Source: Kingella oralis (GTDB lineage: Bacteria > Pseudomonadota > Gammaproteobacteria > Burkholderiales > Neisseriaceae). Taken from it: 64,000 nucleotides of DNA. The position numbers and the translations under genes were made by a program. Under the pieces are notes generated by a model. It saw only the letters and a program-made list of their open reading frames with translations, made no database searches and was not told the DNA's origin. The stretch spans positions 310,001 through 374,000 of the forward strand of contig NZ_CP059569.1 of NCBI RefSeq assembly GCF_014054985.1. Reading direction: 5' to 3'. Below are positions 34,299 through 41,784 of the stretch, piece after piece. Position 1 is the first letter of the stretch. Each line of letters opens with the position of its first letter.

Positions 34299-35396
34299 CT
34301 ATTCGCTGCCCAATTGTGCGTGCTGTTGCGACTCTACATTGCGGGCTGCTCTGTTGTAATGTTCAGTCTGCCTGTTGTCGTTTGGCTCTCGGAATGGGTC
34401 AAACGGCAAGCCGTCTTCTACATACTTCAAACACAATTCTTTGGGTACCTCTTTGAGTTTGGTGGCTTGGTCGCTGTAACATGTGCAGCCTGTTTTTCCG
34501 CCTTTAATACACGCTGCAATGCGTTCATATTGTTTGACTTGTCTCACGTTGTCATAAAGTGGTTTGCTTTCGGGTTTTTCGGGTAGCGTAGGCACGTACA
34601 TTTGCGCGTTAAGAGAGGGGTTCATGCTTGTTGTTTGATTGGGCTCTATGGCATTGGTTGGATAATTGCCGTTATTGCTTGTTGCCGCTTCACTGGCACT
34701 TTGGCTAATTTGTTGCTCTTGGTTTGGCGAAATATAGCGTTCTTTCATTCTGCCCCAAACGTGATAACCGAACCAAAGCATAAATGGTACAAACAACAGC
34801 ATGAATATCATAATGCGCGGAATGCGGCGGTTTACCTTGGTATGAATCTCTGCGGATTTATATGTGCCGAACACTTTTTTAGGTAAAGTGAACTGTCGCT
34901 CAATGGCACGCGCTATATTGATTTGATTTTCAGGTTGGTCAACGCACTCATTCCACTCATACAGCTTTCTACCTATGGGTTTGATGCTGATGTGCATGTG
35001 GCGTTGAACCAGCTTACGTACAAATGGATCAAGAAAGCTGGGATGCTGGGTAATCAGCACAATATCCAATCCATGATGTCTATGCGTGGCTAATGCCTGA
35101 ATAAAAGCGGGTACTTTGCTAGCTGCCGGGCGATTGCCCATAAGGCGTTGTGCTTCATCTATGATTACCAACGAGCCATAGGGTAAGAAGTCTTGAAAGG
35201 GTTGGTCCTTAATTTGCTCATCAGTTAATTCTTGATGCTCAATTTGCAGCTCATTGATGCCGTTTACAAACAATGGACGTTTCTTTTTAACACCATCCTT
35301 GTCTGTGAAATGGGTATAGGTTTCATCCGTCATTAGGATATTCACGATGGATGCGGTTTTACCCGAACCCGGAACGCCTGTTTGCAGAATAATCAT
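34299..35396 (-). CDS. zot: Zot-domain assembly ATPase (pI-like)
   Basis: 365-residue zonular-occludens-toxin family protein, the filamentous-phage morphogenesis ATPase that pushes phage DNA through the inner membrane. Walker A GVPGSGKT is at 7-14, Walker B-like LVIIDEAQRLM follows, and RQFTLPKKVFGTYKSAE, then a single membrane helix IMIFMLLFVPFMLWFGYHVWG, leads to a periplasmic tail with paired cysteines (GCTCYS). The tail should contact the outer-membrane exit pore. It sits directly after the pVI-like gene, as in other filamentous phages. Confidence 0.94.
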   Translation of the reverse strand: MIILQTGVPGSGKTASIVNILMTDETYTHFTDKDGVKKKRPLFVNGINELQIEHQELTDEQIKDQPFQDFLPYGSLVIIDEAQRLMGNRPAASKVPAFIQALATHRHHGLDIVLITQHPSFLDPFVRKLVQRHMHISIKPIGRKLYEWNECVDQPENQINIARAIERQFTLPKKVFGTYKSAEIHTKVNRRIPRIMIFMLLFVPFMLWFGYHVWGRMKERYISPNQEQQISQSASEAATSNNGNYPTNAIEPNQTTSMNPSLNAQMYVPTLPEKPESKPLYDNVRQVKQYERIAACIKGGKTGCTCYSDQATKLKEVPKELCLKYVEDGLPFDPFREPNDNRQTEHYNRAARNVESQQHAQLGSE

Positions 35397-35421
35397 TTAA
35401 GCCCCTTTTTGATTTACTTCA

Positions 35422-35709
35422 CTACATTTTGTTCATAATTCCTGCTTGCAATTTGGAAGCGGAAGCCATTGCCGCTTTAAAGGCAAATGCACCGAAGATA
35501 ATGCCGATTGCTTGCCCTAGCCCTGCCATCATCAGCAAATTAAATACGTCGGACGGAATGCTGTTTACGCTGTTCATAAAGTAGTTTTTAAGCGTGTTGA
35601 GTGAAAGCGTAATGCCCGTGTAGGTAATCAGTGAAATACCTAATGCAAGCAGAACGCGGGAGCCAACCCATACCAATAGTTTTTGAAACAACGGTATCAG
35701 TGCATTCAT
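35422..35709 (-). CDS. pVI-like minor coat protein (DUF2523-like)
   Basis: 95 residues with three hydrophobic stretches (LLVWVGSRVLLALGISLITY, FNLLMMAGLGQAIGIIFGAFA). Size, topology and position between the adsorption protein and Zot match DUF2523 proteins, the pVI counterparts that cap the virion end. Thirteen bases separate it from the TspB-like gene. Confidence 0.78.
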   Translation of the reverse strand: MNALIPLFQKLLVWVGSRVLLALGISLITYTGITLSLNTLKNYFMNSVNSIPSDVFNLLMMAGLGQAIGIIFGAFAFKAAMASASKLQAGIMNKM

Positions 35710-35721
35710 AATTAAGCCTTT

Positions 35722-37368
35722 CTATGCGTTCTTTTTACCAAAAATAATAAACCCTGCTGTCATAAAGGCTACGGCAATCACAAGGGCGCGTATCATTCCT
35801 GAATAACGACAGAATAAGTCATAGCTGAAATCATAGGTGCGCCCCATCAAAACCATTTGTTTAGGCGGCGGGCACGAACCATCACCGGGCAAAAAATTAT
35901 CAGGTGAGTACGTTGTTTTATCTTCATGCTTGCCTATGGCATCGCCAAACGGATTGGAGCCGTTATCCTCTATATCACCCATTGGTACACAACCGACTGA
36001 ATTAGGATGCTCTTCACAGTTGCCGCCGTTACCTTTTTTGTCATCATCAGAACCGTTATTTGAACCTAATGGGCTGTTATTGCCATTGGGACTATTGTTT
36101 TCACTTGGCTTTGAATCGTCTTCTTTGTCTGGGCGCGGTAAATTTTTTACCGTTACATTGTTGTAAACATTGGATACGCCTGCTGTTGGATTGCCTGCAT
36201 TGCCACCTGCTTTGGGATTTGGCTCGGGTTTAGGTGCGCCTATATTCACAACGTCTTGCTTGGTTTCGCCATTGTTATCACGGTATGGACTGCTGATAAC
36301 GGAGAAGCCGCTGCCTGCTTGCCATTGGAAATCGGCTTCGTCTGGCTTGGCTGTCGCCAAAATATCTTTGCCTATCACAGGGTGATTAATATAGTCGTTG
36401 GGATTTTTTTTGCTATCTTCGGCAGCAAAGTTTGAAATATCTACGATTGTTAACTCTTCTTCTTTCTCTGATATTTTTTTAATAATGTATTGAAAACCCC
36501 CTACACTACGTTTTTTCGTACCCAAGTCTTCAAATGACCATTTGCAATCAAAAACAATTAAATCATCTTTACTATTTTGTGATTTTTCAAAACTTTCAAA
36601 TTCTGGTTTATAGCTAGAATAAGCATTTGGTGCAGCTGCTTTACAAGCTCTCTCTGCTGCTTCTATTGCTTGTGATTCTGTTACAAAATATTTACTAATC
36701 ACATTTGCTTTGTTTAAATTATCACCATGAGAATACGCATGATATTTCACTTTGCGCTTATATTTGCCATCTTTGTCTTTCTCAAAGCCCGCTTGCTCGG
36801 CTTGGGAGCAGATGCCAGATGGCAAAGCATTCATTAATCCAGCATAGTTAAGCATACAAATAGGAACACCCCCACCAATTACAGTACCGCCAACAGTAGC
36901 GGCACATCTCGCATTTGTAATACATTTGGTAACGAGTGGCGGAATCACATTCCTTAACACAATCGCCCCCACCCGAACCACTATCCCAGCTAGAGCAGGA
37001 AGAAATACTGGTTGAGCAGTAAATTGTTGTTGATTTGGGCGATAGACGGGGTAAACATAATTTCCAGCATAATAAGGATTAAAACTAGGGCTAGAATTAA
37101 AAGCAGCGTTTTCGTAGGCATAAAAATCACTTGCATGCTTGGTTTTGAAATCTAATCGCTTAGTGGTAAAGGTGGTACGGAATAAATCGGTTTGGGCGTT
37201 ATATTGCCAATTTCTGTTTTTAATAACGCTGGGATTGAGGTTGAATGTGAGCCGACCATTTTCTGCGTAAATGTAATTGCCACCTGTGAACTGGACAATG
37301 TTCTCTGCTCTTGCATTGATAGCCAATATTGAAAAGGATAGTGCAATCAGTGTTATAAGCTGTTTCAT
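35722..37368 (-). CDS. TspB-like phage adsorption protein (pIII-like)
   Basis: 548 residues with a signal peptide (MKQLITLIALSFSILAINARA), a large extracellular part, a Pro/Asn/Gly-rich linker (about 380-460) and a C-terminal segment CPPPKQMVLMGRTYDFSYDL followed by the anchor ALVIAVAFMTAGFIIFG. This C-terminus resembles the neisserial TspB/ORF6 family, which sits in the pIII position of filamentous prophages; TspB in meningococci has been reported to bind human IgG. Whether this copy does so cannot be told from sequence. It probably mediates receptor binding and virion release. Confidence 0.82.
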   Translation of the reverse strand: MKQLITLIALSFSILAINARAENIVQFTGGNYIYAENGRLTFNLNPSVIKNRNWQYNAQTDLFRTTFTTKRLDFKTKHASDFYAYENAAFNSSPSFNPYYAGNYVYPVYRPNQQQFTAQPVFLPALAGIVVRVGAIVLRNVIPPLVTKCITNARCAATVGGTVIGGGVPICMLNYAGLMNALPSGICSQAEQAGFEKDKDGKYKRKVKYHAYSHGDNLNKANVISKYFVTESQAIEAAERACKAAAPNAYSSYKPEFESFEKSQNSKDDLIVFDCKWSFEDLGTKKRSVGGFQYIIKKISEKEEELTIVDISNFAAEDSKKNPNDYINHPVIGKDILATAKPDEADFQWQAGSGFSVISSPYRDNNGETKQDVVNIGAPKPEPNPKAGGNAGNPTAGVSNVYNNVTVKNLPRPDKEDDSKPSENNSPNGNNSPLGSNNGSDDDKKGNGGNCEEHPNSVGCVPMGDIEDNGSNPFGDAIGKHEDKTTYSPDNFLPGDGSCPPPKQMVLMGRTYDFSYDLFCRYSGMIRALVIAVAFMTAGFIIFGKKNA

Positions 37369-37372
37369 GGTT

Positions 37373-37447
37373 TCAGTTTTTCATAAAGAGGATGTAAATA
37401 ACCATTGCCATTAGTGCGATGCCGAGAAAGAAATAAAAATCCATCAT
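37373..37447 (-). CDS. 24-aa single-helix phage protein (pVII/pIX-like)
   Basis: The ATG at 37447 overlaps the stop of the 97-aa ORF as ATGA, and the ORF ends 4 bases before the TspB-like start. The product begins MMDFYFFLGIALMAMVIYIL and is one hydrophobic helix with a basic C-terminus (KN). The size and location fit the tiny minor coat proteins pVII/pIX of filamentous phages. It is too short for most ORF callers. Confidence 0.65.
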   Translation of the reverse strand: MMDFYFFLGIALMAMVIYILFMKN

Positions 37448-37737
37448 GATGTGAGCCTATTTAATAATCCACCAATGTTTGACGTTGCCCAAAGTACAAC
37501 TGCAATTACAAGAAAGAGTGAGCCTACTTCTAAACCGTCTTTAAAATTCTGCTCGGGGCTACATTCAGGTAGTGAAATTTGTATGCTTTTACCTTCATAT
37601 TGCCAACCTTGCGTTTTAGTGTAGGTGGGCTGATATAGTTTGCCATCTGCGGTTATGGTGGGAATGATTTGTGAGAAATAATGGTTTTCTGCGATTTTTT
37701 TATCGCTGAAACATTGATTGCCGATTTGATAGCCCAT
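37444..37737 (-). CDS. phage minor coat candidate, 97 aa
   Basis: 97 residues with a soluble N-terminal part (MGYQIGNQCFSDKKIAENHY) containing two cysteines and a C-terminal membrane helix GSLFLVIAVVLWATSNIGG. It precedes the 24-aa ORF with a 4-base overlap. Comparable proteins occupy the same place in neisserial filamentous prophages; function not established. Confidence 0.6.
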   Translation of the reverse strand: MGYQIGNQCFSDKKIAENHYFSQIIPTITADGKLYQPTYTKTQGWQYEGKSIQISLPECSPEQNFKDGLEVGSLFLVIAVVLWATSNIGGLLNRLTS

Positions 37738-37761
37738 GATTGCCCCTTTATCATATGGTGA

Positions 37762-38181
37762 TTAATTTTGGTTTTGTGCGTCTAATAACTTTTGTTCTAA
37801 TGCTTTCTCTTCATCTTCTAGCTCCTGGACAATGGCAGCTAAATCGGTTTCCCATTCGGCTTGTTTCTGTGCTTCCTGTTCATCTTTTTCAGCTTCCATT
37901 TGTGCTATACGCTGCTCATGCTCTTCTCTTGCCTTTTCTATGGCTTCTTCTCTTGCTAAACGTATTTGCGCGAGTTTTAAGCGTATTTCGTCTATTTCTA
38001 ACCTAATTTGTTGATGCTTTTGTTTGTCTTGTTCACGTTGCTTCTTTTTCTTGCTATCTAAAATATCGGCAACAATACGAAAGACGAACATGACGACAAA
38101 GATAGGTAAAGCAATGCTTGCCATTTCTTTTACATCTTTAAGCGTTTCGCTTAATCCGCCTGTTAATGCTTCTTGCAACAT
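37762..38181 (-). CDS. membrane-anchored coiled-coil phage protein, 139 aa
   Basis: One hydrophobic segment (about 22-41, ASIALPIFVVMFVFRIVADI) is followed by about 95 residues of highly charged helix rich in Lys, Glu, Gln and Arg (QDKQKHQQIRLEIDEIRLKL and beyond), a likely coiled coil. It sits between the coat-gene hairpin and the minor coat ORFs. I recognise no family; it may be an assembly factor. Confidence 0.6.
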   Translation of the reverse strand: MLQEALTGGLSETLKDVKEMASIALPIFVVMFVFRIVADILDSKKKKQREQDKQKHQQIRLEIDEIRLKLAQIRLAREEAIEKAREEHEQRIAQMEAEKDEQEAQKQAEWETDLAAIVQELEDEEKALEQKLLDAQNQN

Positions 38182-38207
38182 GGTTTTTTTTATCCTTAGG
38201 TTAATTT

Positions 38208-38256
38208 CAGCATAGCAGCTATAAAGTAAAAAACTTACCTTAGAGCTACTATGCTG
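38208..38256 (-). terminator. hairpin downstream of the major coat gene
   Basis: CAGCATAGCAGCT at 38208-38220 pairs with AGCTACTATGCTG at 38244-38256 (12 of 13). It stands 13 bases beyond the coat-gene stop. A partial terminator after gene VIII is classical in filamentous phages and lets the coat protein be over-expressed. Confidence 0.7.
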
Positions 38257-38268
38257 AATGCAACGTCA

Positions 38269-38478
38269 TTACAAGAAGCGTTTAATCATTTTGTAACCGA
38301 ACGCTACAACCAATACGCCCAGAACCAAACCTGCTAGCTCTGTAACGTCGGTTTTTGCTGTGCCGATTTCTGTTTTTACAGATTCAGGAATGGCAGCTTG
38401 TGCGGCTACAACTGCGCTCATCATCACGGATGCGAGTGCTGCTTTTTTCGCATTAAAGCGAGTGGTTAATTTGTTCAT
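38269..38478 (-). CDS. phage major coat protein (pVIII-like)
   Basis: 69 residues: a long signal peptide (about 1-28, cleavage after AQA) and a mature 41-residue coat subunit AIPESVKTEIGTAKTDVTEL plus one membrane helix and a basic end KMIKRFL. Acidic amphipathic N-terminus, hydrophobic middle and basic C-terminus are the pVIII pattern. AAGGAG precedes the ATG at the right spacing, as expected for the most abundant phage protein. Confidence 0.88.
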   Translation of the reverse strand: MNKLTTRFNAKKAALASVMMSAVVAAQAAIPESVKTEIGTAKTDVTELAGLVLGVLVVAFGYKMIKRFL

Positions 38479-38509
38479 GATGAACTCCTTAAAAAGTTGT
38501 TAATAAAAT

Positions 38510-38545
38510 GGGCGGTTATTGGGGCTTTTATCCGCGCGACCGCCC
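38510..38545 (-). terminator. hairpin upstream of the major coat gene
   Basis: GGGCGGT and ACCGCCC pair across a 22-base loop and are followed, in minus-strand reading, by ATTTTATT. It lies between the ssDNA-binding-protein gene and the coat gene and could terminate or attenuate the early transcript. Confidence 0.4.
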
Positions 38546-38561
38546 GCACGCGGTAAAGTTT

Positions 38562-38864
38562 TTAAGATGCAGTGGCTTTTGCTGCTGCTACTGGTTTGAT
38601 TTGGTAAATTTCATTTACCAACTTGCCTTTTTTCATTGTCTGCCGCATGTCAAACTCAATTTCACATGGCAGTTTGCCTTTGAAATGCAATAATTCAGCG
38701 TGTTTGGCTTCATCGCCATATTCGCATTCCAGATAGTCAACGCCGAACTCATTTGCGCTGGTTTCGGAAATGGGTAGCTCAATCGTTAGGCGGGTGTAGT
38801 CATACTCGGTGCCGTTGTCCATTACGCCTTTGTTCCAGCGGATTCGTGTTAGTTTTGCTTTCAT
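38562..38864 (-). CDS. phage single-stranded DNA-binding protein (pV-like)
   Basis: 100 residues with a beta-rich, Lys/Glu-containing sequence: MKAKLTRIRWNKGVMDNGTE, TRLTIELPISE, LPCEIEFDMRQTMKKGKLVN. Position between Rep and the major coat gene is that of gene V. Assignment rests on size and context; it would coat the single-stranded genome and regulate its replication. Confidence 0.7.
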   Translation of the reverse strand: MKAKLTRIRWNKGVMDNGTEYDYTRLTIELPISETSANEFGVDYLECEYGDEAKHAELLHFKGKLPCEIEFDMRQTMKKGKLVNEIYQIKPVAAAKATAS

Positions 38865-38913
38865 GTTTTTGCCTTTCAGGTCGGAGGTTAAAAATAGGTT
38901 AGTCGGTTATTCT

Positions 38914-39180
38914 TTACTTTGATTTTTTGCGTTTGTTTTTTCTTGCACCGAAACGAACTTCCATTCGTTGCCAGCCGTTAGCTTCTTGGCTATCGGTTTT
39001 TTCATAGACGCGGGATTGTTGTTTGTTTTCATTTTTGTTCTTTTGCTGTTCTGCCAAAAGAATAAAAATATCAATCGGCTCTAAACCTTTGGCTTCGCAA
39101 TGCTCAATAAACTGCTTTGCGCGCTTTTCGGCTTCTTTGATTGCTTTTACAAACTTTTCATGCTTAGTTCGCTTTTTCAT
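38914..39180 (-). CDS. small basic phage protein, 88 aa
   Basis: 88 residues, very rich in Lys, with a helical start (KHEKFVKAIKEAEKRAKQF) and a basic tail (RFGARKNKRKKSK). It lies between rep and the ssDNA-binding-protein gene. It probably binds nucleic acid, but I recognise no family. Confidence 0.5.
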   Translation of the reverse strand: MKKRTKHEKFVKAIKEAEKRAKQFIEHCEAKGLEPIDIFILLAEQQKNKNENKQQSRVYEKTDSQEANGWQRMEVRFGARKNKRKKSK

Positions 39181-39204
39181 GTTTTGCCCTTTCTTGGCGG
39201 TTGG

Positions 39205-40719
39205 TTAAAGTTGGTCATACCATGCTGCTTGCCAGCTGTTGTCAAATGATTGTTGTATACGAAATAATTTTGCTTGCTCGGCTAACTTGTCCATTCGTTG
39301 ATGGAATTTGGCTTGCCGCTCTCTTTCGCTTATTTCGTTCATGTAGTTTTTGACTTCGCTGTTATGCTGGTTGGCGATGGTTTTCATTTGGTGGATGTAT
39401 TGGACGTTGGCTTGGCGGCAGTCGTGTTTGTCTGCGCCTAGGCGTTTGGGTAGTTTGGTTTTGCCCCCTTTCAACAAAACTTTGATTTCTTCGTCGTCAA
39501 AGCCAAACCGTTCCAGTGCGTTAATACAGGGGCTGCAGGCTTGGCTTGCGTACTTTAAAACGTGTTCTAGGTTAATCATTTCGGTTTTTTTGATGCGCTC
39601 GGCTTTTTTGAGTTGTTCGCGAAACCGACTGAATAGGTCTTGGCAGATGGGATAGGCGGCGGTTAGGTAGCTACCTGCGCTGATTAAAATATCGTGTGGG
39701 ATGATGTAATCGCGGTTACGGAGCTGTAATTCAAAGCGTACCCATGGGCTGCTGTTGTCGCCTTGTTCGCAGCCTTTGTCGTAAACGCGTACCATACGGC
39801 TGCTGTTGGGTGTGCCTACGTAAAAGGTTTTGCCTGTGCGTTTGTCGTCTAGCCAGTCGTAGCCGTGTAGCCTTGCTCTTGGGCGTTGTCCTTTGTTGTC
39901 AAAGCCACCGCTTTCCCATGCGGTTTTGGCTTGGTCGGGGGTGAATTCGCCGTTGATGAAGTCGTGGGCTAAGTCTATGCGGGTGATTTTGGCAAAGGGG
40001 GCGAATACTTCTAGCCAGCTATATAGGCGGTTTTCCCAGCCGTCTTGGGCTGCGGTTAAGCCGTCGCCGTATAGGTGTATCATGATGCTATCTTTTTGGT
40101 TGAGACCGCCAAAGGCGATAACGCCGTATTTGGCTGTTTCCGTACCCATTAGAAAGCTGTATTTGTAGCCGTTGATGCCGTTTTTTTGTTGGTAGATGCC
40201 GAAGCCCATTAGGGTGTGCATGAGTTCGGAGAGTTTTTCGGCAAGCTGGCGGATGTTTTCGGGGTGTTGGCCGTCTATGGGTAGGTCGGGTTCAACTAAT
40301 ACGTCTTGGGTAAAGGTAAATGTGAGTGTGTCTATGTGGGCTGCAGTTGCGTTGCCTTGACGTAGTGGAATTTCTTTGAGTTTGCCGTTTACCATGACGA
40401 ATTGACTGGTTTTAGTGCTGTGGGCGTGTAGGGTGGGTTTTTGGGCTTTGCTGCTTTTGTCCGCCGTTTCACAAGCTGCGCCGTTTTGTCCCCCCGTGTT
40501 ACTAGCGGGGGCGCTTTGCGCCGCCGTGTCTGCAATCGCCTGACGGCTGCTTGCCGCCACGTCGTCGCAACCGCTCGCTGCTGTATCTGCGGCTTGTTTT
40601 TCTAGGCGTGTGAAGCCACGTTTGGCATCGGCTTTACGGGTGTAGCTGCGGATGAATTGACCGTTGATGTATAAATCAAACTTGCCTTGTTCGTTTTGGG
40701 TGATTTGGCAGGTGTTCAT
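39205..40719 (-). CDS. phage replication initiation protein (Rep_trans/RstA type)
   Basis: 504-residue initiator for rolling-circle replication. IDTLTFTFTQ opens the PF02486-like domain, followed by FGGLNQKDSIMIHLYGDG, KITRIDLAHDFINGEFT, FYVGTPNSSRMVRVYDKG and PWVRFELQLRNRDY, which match the Rep_trans fold of CTX-type RstA and neisserial filamentous phages. The N-terminal ~120 residues are an Arg/Lys- and Ala-rich extension. Its start overlaps the stop of the 86-aa ORF by 4 bases. Confidence 0.88.
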   Translation of the reverse strand: MNTCQITQNEQGKFDLYINGQFIRSYTRKADAKRGFTRLEKQAADTAASGCDDVAASSRQAIADTAAQSAPASNTGGQNGAACETADKSSKAQKPTLHAHSTKTSQFVMVNGKLKEIPLRQGNATAAHIDTLTFTFTQDVLVEPDLPIDGQHPENIRQLAEKLSELMHTLMGFGIYQQKNGINGYKYSFLMGTETAKYGVIAFGGLNQKDSIMIHLYGDGLTAAQDGWENRLYSWLEVFAPFAKITRIDLAHDFINGEFTPDQAKTAWESGGFDNKGQRPRARLHGYDWLDDKRTGKTFYVGTPNSSRMVRVYDKGCEQGDNSSPWVRFELQLRNRDYIIPHDILISAGSYLTAAYPICQDLFSRFREQLKKAERIKKTEMINLEHVLKYASQACSPCINALERFGFDDEEIKVLLKGGKTKLPKRLGADKHDCRQANVQYIHQMKTIANQHNSEVKNYMNEISERERQAKFHQRMDKLAEQAKLFRIQQSFDNSWQAAWYDQL

Positions 40720-40976
40720 TTTGCGGCTCTCTTTGCTGCTTGTTGGTTTTGACGGGCAAGTTGTCGCCAGTCGGTTTTTTCGTACTCAATCGCGTGTTCA
40801 AAAACGTTTAGATGCTTGGCTTCAAATTGGGCGATTTTTTGACAGACTTCGGCTAGGGTTTGGCAGATTTGGGTTTCTATTGCGCCTGTATTCGTTGCGT
40901 TAATAACTAGCATATTTAGCTGATAGTTTTGGCTTTCGGCGTTGCGTTTGATTTGGACGGATAAGTCGATGTTCAT
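40716..40976 (-). CDS. first phage ORF, 86 aa, unknown
   Basis: 86 residues starting MNIDLSVQIKRNAESQNYQL, with a helical, Gln/Ala-rich C-terminus (LARQNQQAAKRAAK). Overlap of 4 bases with rep suggests translational coupling. No family recognised. It is the first gene after the 40984-41012 hairpin. Confidence 0.5.
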   Translation of the reverse strand: MNIDLSVQIKRNAESQNYQLNMLVINATNTGAIETQICQTLAEVCQKIAQFEAKHLNVFEHAIEYEKTDWRQLARQNQQAAKRAAK

Positions 40977-40983
40977 AAGAAAA

Positions 40984-41012
40984 GCCCCTTAACTCTTTTA
41001 AGTAAGGGGCTA
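40984..41012 (-). terminator. hairpin at the start of the phage operon
   Basis: AGCCCCTTA and TAAGGGGCT are perfect inverted repeats with an 11-base loop, followed in minus-strand reading by TTTTCTT just before the first ORF. It may be an attenuator or the phage origin/packaging hairpin. Confidence 0.5.
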
Positions 41013-41044
41013 TCAGCCTTGCGGCGTATGATGGCTTGTTGCCT

Positions 41045-41054
41045 AAGATACTGT
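41045..41054. repeat. candidate right attachment repeat AAGATACTGT
   Basis: It mirrors the 10-mer at 32554-32563. The first DUS after the prophage begins about 36 bases further right, so the site lies in the right place for a junction. Confidence 0.3.
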
Positions 41055-41103
41055 CAGATATGATGCCCCTTGTGGAGCTTTGAATATACAAGGCAGCCTG
41101 AAA

Positions 41104-41529
41104 ATGGAAATAAAACCGCCCCGAGATAAATTTGACCTTGATGCCGTTGCGGCGCTGGCGGGCGTGGATGGGGCAACGTTGCGCCCGCTGCTGCCCGACT
41201 TGTTGGCATGGCTGCAAGATGCCAACTGGCTGATTGCCGCGCCGCTGGCAGACGTTTTGCGCCCGCATCAGCAGGCGTTTGATGCGGAGTTGGCGGCGGT
41301 GTTGCGCGGCGAGGATGCGGTTTGGAAAGTGTCGCTGCTGGCGGGCTTGTTGGATTATCGCGCGGGGGCGGAGACGGTGCGGGCGGCGGAGCGGATTGCG
41401 GCTTGCCCAACGGCGGCGGAGCGGGCGGAGGGGCAGATGAAGCGGCGCGGGATTTTTTGGTGCGGCGGAGGCAGCCTGAAAAGGGGTTTTAGCTTGGCAA
41501 CTTCGCTGTGTTACGCAGGTGGCTTTTAG
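41104..41529 (+). CDS. DUF5071-like protein with DUS-derived tail
   Basis: 141 residues. LLPDLLAWLQDANWLIAAPLADVL and VWKVSLLAGLL are characteristic of DUF5071, a small helical domain. The final 25 or so residues (GGGSLKRGFSLATSLCYAGG) read through a DUS and look like an accidental extension. The ATG at 41104 follows a DUS. It lies just right of the prophage junction. Confidence 0.7.
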   Translation: MEIKPPRDKFDLDAVAALAGVDGATLRPLLPDLLAWLQDANWLIAAPLADVLRPHQQAFDAELAAVLRGEDAVWKVSLLAGLLDYRAGAETVRAAERIAACPTAAERAEGQMKRRGIFWCGGGSLKRGFSLATSLCYAGGF

Positions 41530-41622
41530 GCTATGGGAAAGATGGCGGCAAAGGTTGATGTTGCGCGGGGTGCAGGGGCTTGCCCCTGCTCGTGGTAGGC
41601 GGCGAAACGCCTGCGCTGGGAA

Positions 41623-41726
41623 TATAGTCGCTCCACACAGCCTTATACAGCGTTGGCTCGCCTTGCTGTACTACTTGTACTATCTGCGGCTCGCCGCCTT
41701 GTATAAGACTGTGTGGAGCGACTATA
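41623..41726. repeat. Correia-type repeat element (CREE), copy 2
   Basis: 104 bp, in opposite orientation to copy 1. Termini are TATAGTCGCTCCACACAG and CTGTGTGGAGCGACTATA; the core (GCCTTGCTGTACTACTTGTA, CTGCGGCTCGCCGCCTTGTA) matches the reverse complement of copy 1 almost base for base. The subterminal stem differs from copy 1 (CCACACAG versus CCAATTAAG) but both arms changed together. Confidence 0.88.
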
Positions 41727-41740
41727 ACAAAAACGCTTAA

Positions 41741-41780
41741 AGGCAGCCTGAAAACGGGAAAATCCATTTTCAGGCTGCCT
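41741..41780. terminator. DUS-pair hairpin by the metallophosphoesterase remnant
   Basis: AGGCAGCCTGAAAA and TTTTCAGGCTGCCT form the stem, 4 bases from the end of the pseudogene. Confidence 0.5.
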
Positions 41781-41784
41781 TTGA

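Larger units (their letters stand above)
32554..41054 (-). mobile_element. filamentous (inovirus) prophage with Piv recombinase
   Basis: An 8.5-kb block of minus-strand genes: 86-aa ORF, Rep, 88-aa ORF, ssDNA-binding protein, major coat, coiled-coil membrane ORF, 97-aa and 24-aa membrane proteins, TspB-like pIII, pVI-like, Zot/pI, 72-aa ORF and Piv. The order rep, ssb, pVIII, pIII, pVI, pI is that of classical filamentous phages. TspB, Zot and an IS110/Piv recombinase together match the neisserial Nf/MDA-type prophages. The edges are inferred: no DUS occurs between about 32,495 and 41,090, the block is AT-richer, and AAGATACTGT is repeated at 32554 and 41045. No secretin gene is present; the meningococcal MDA phage uses host PilQ for exit, and that is inferred here. 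All genes look intact. Confidence 0.88.
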
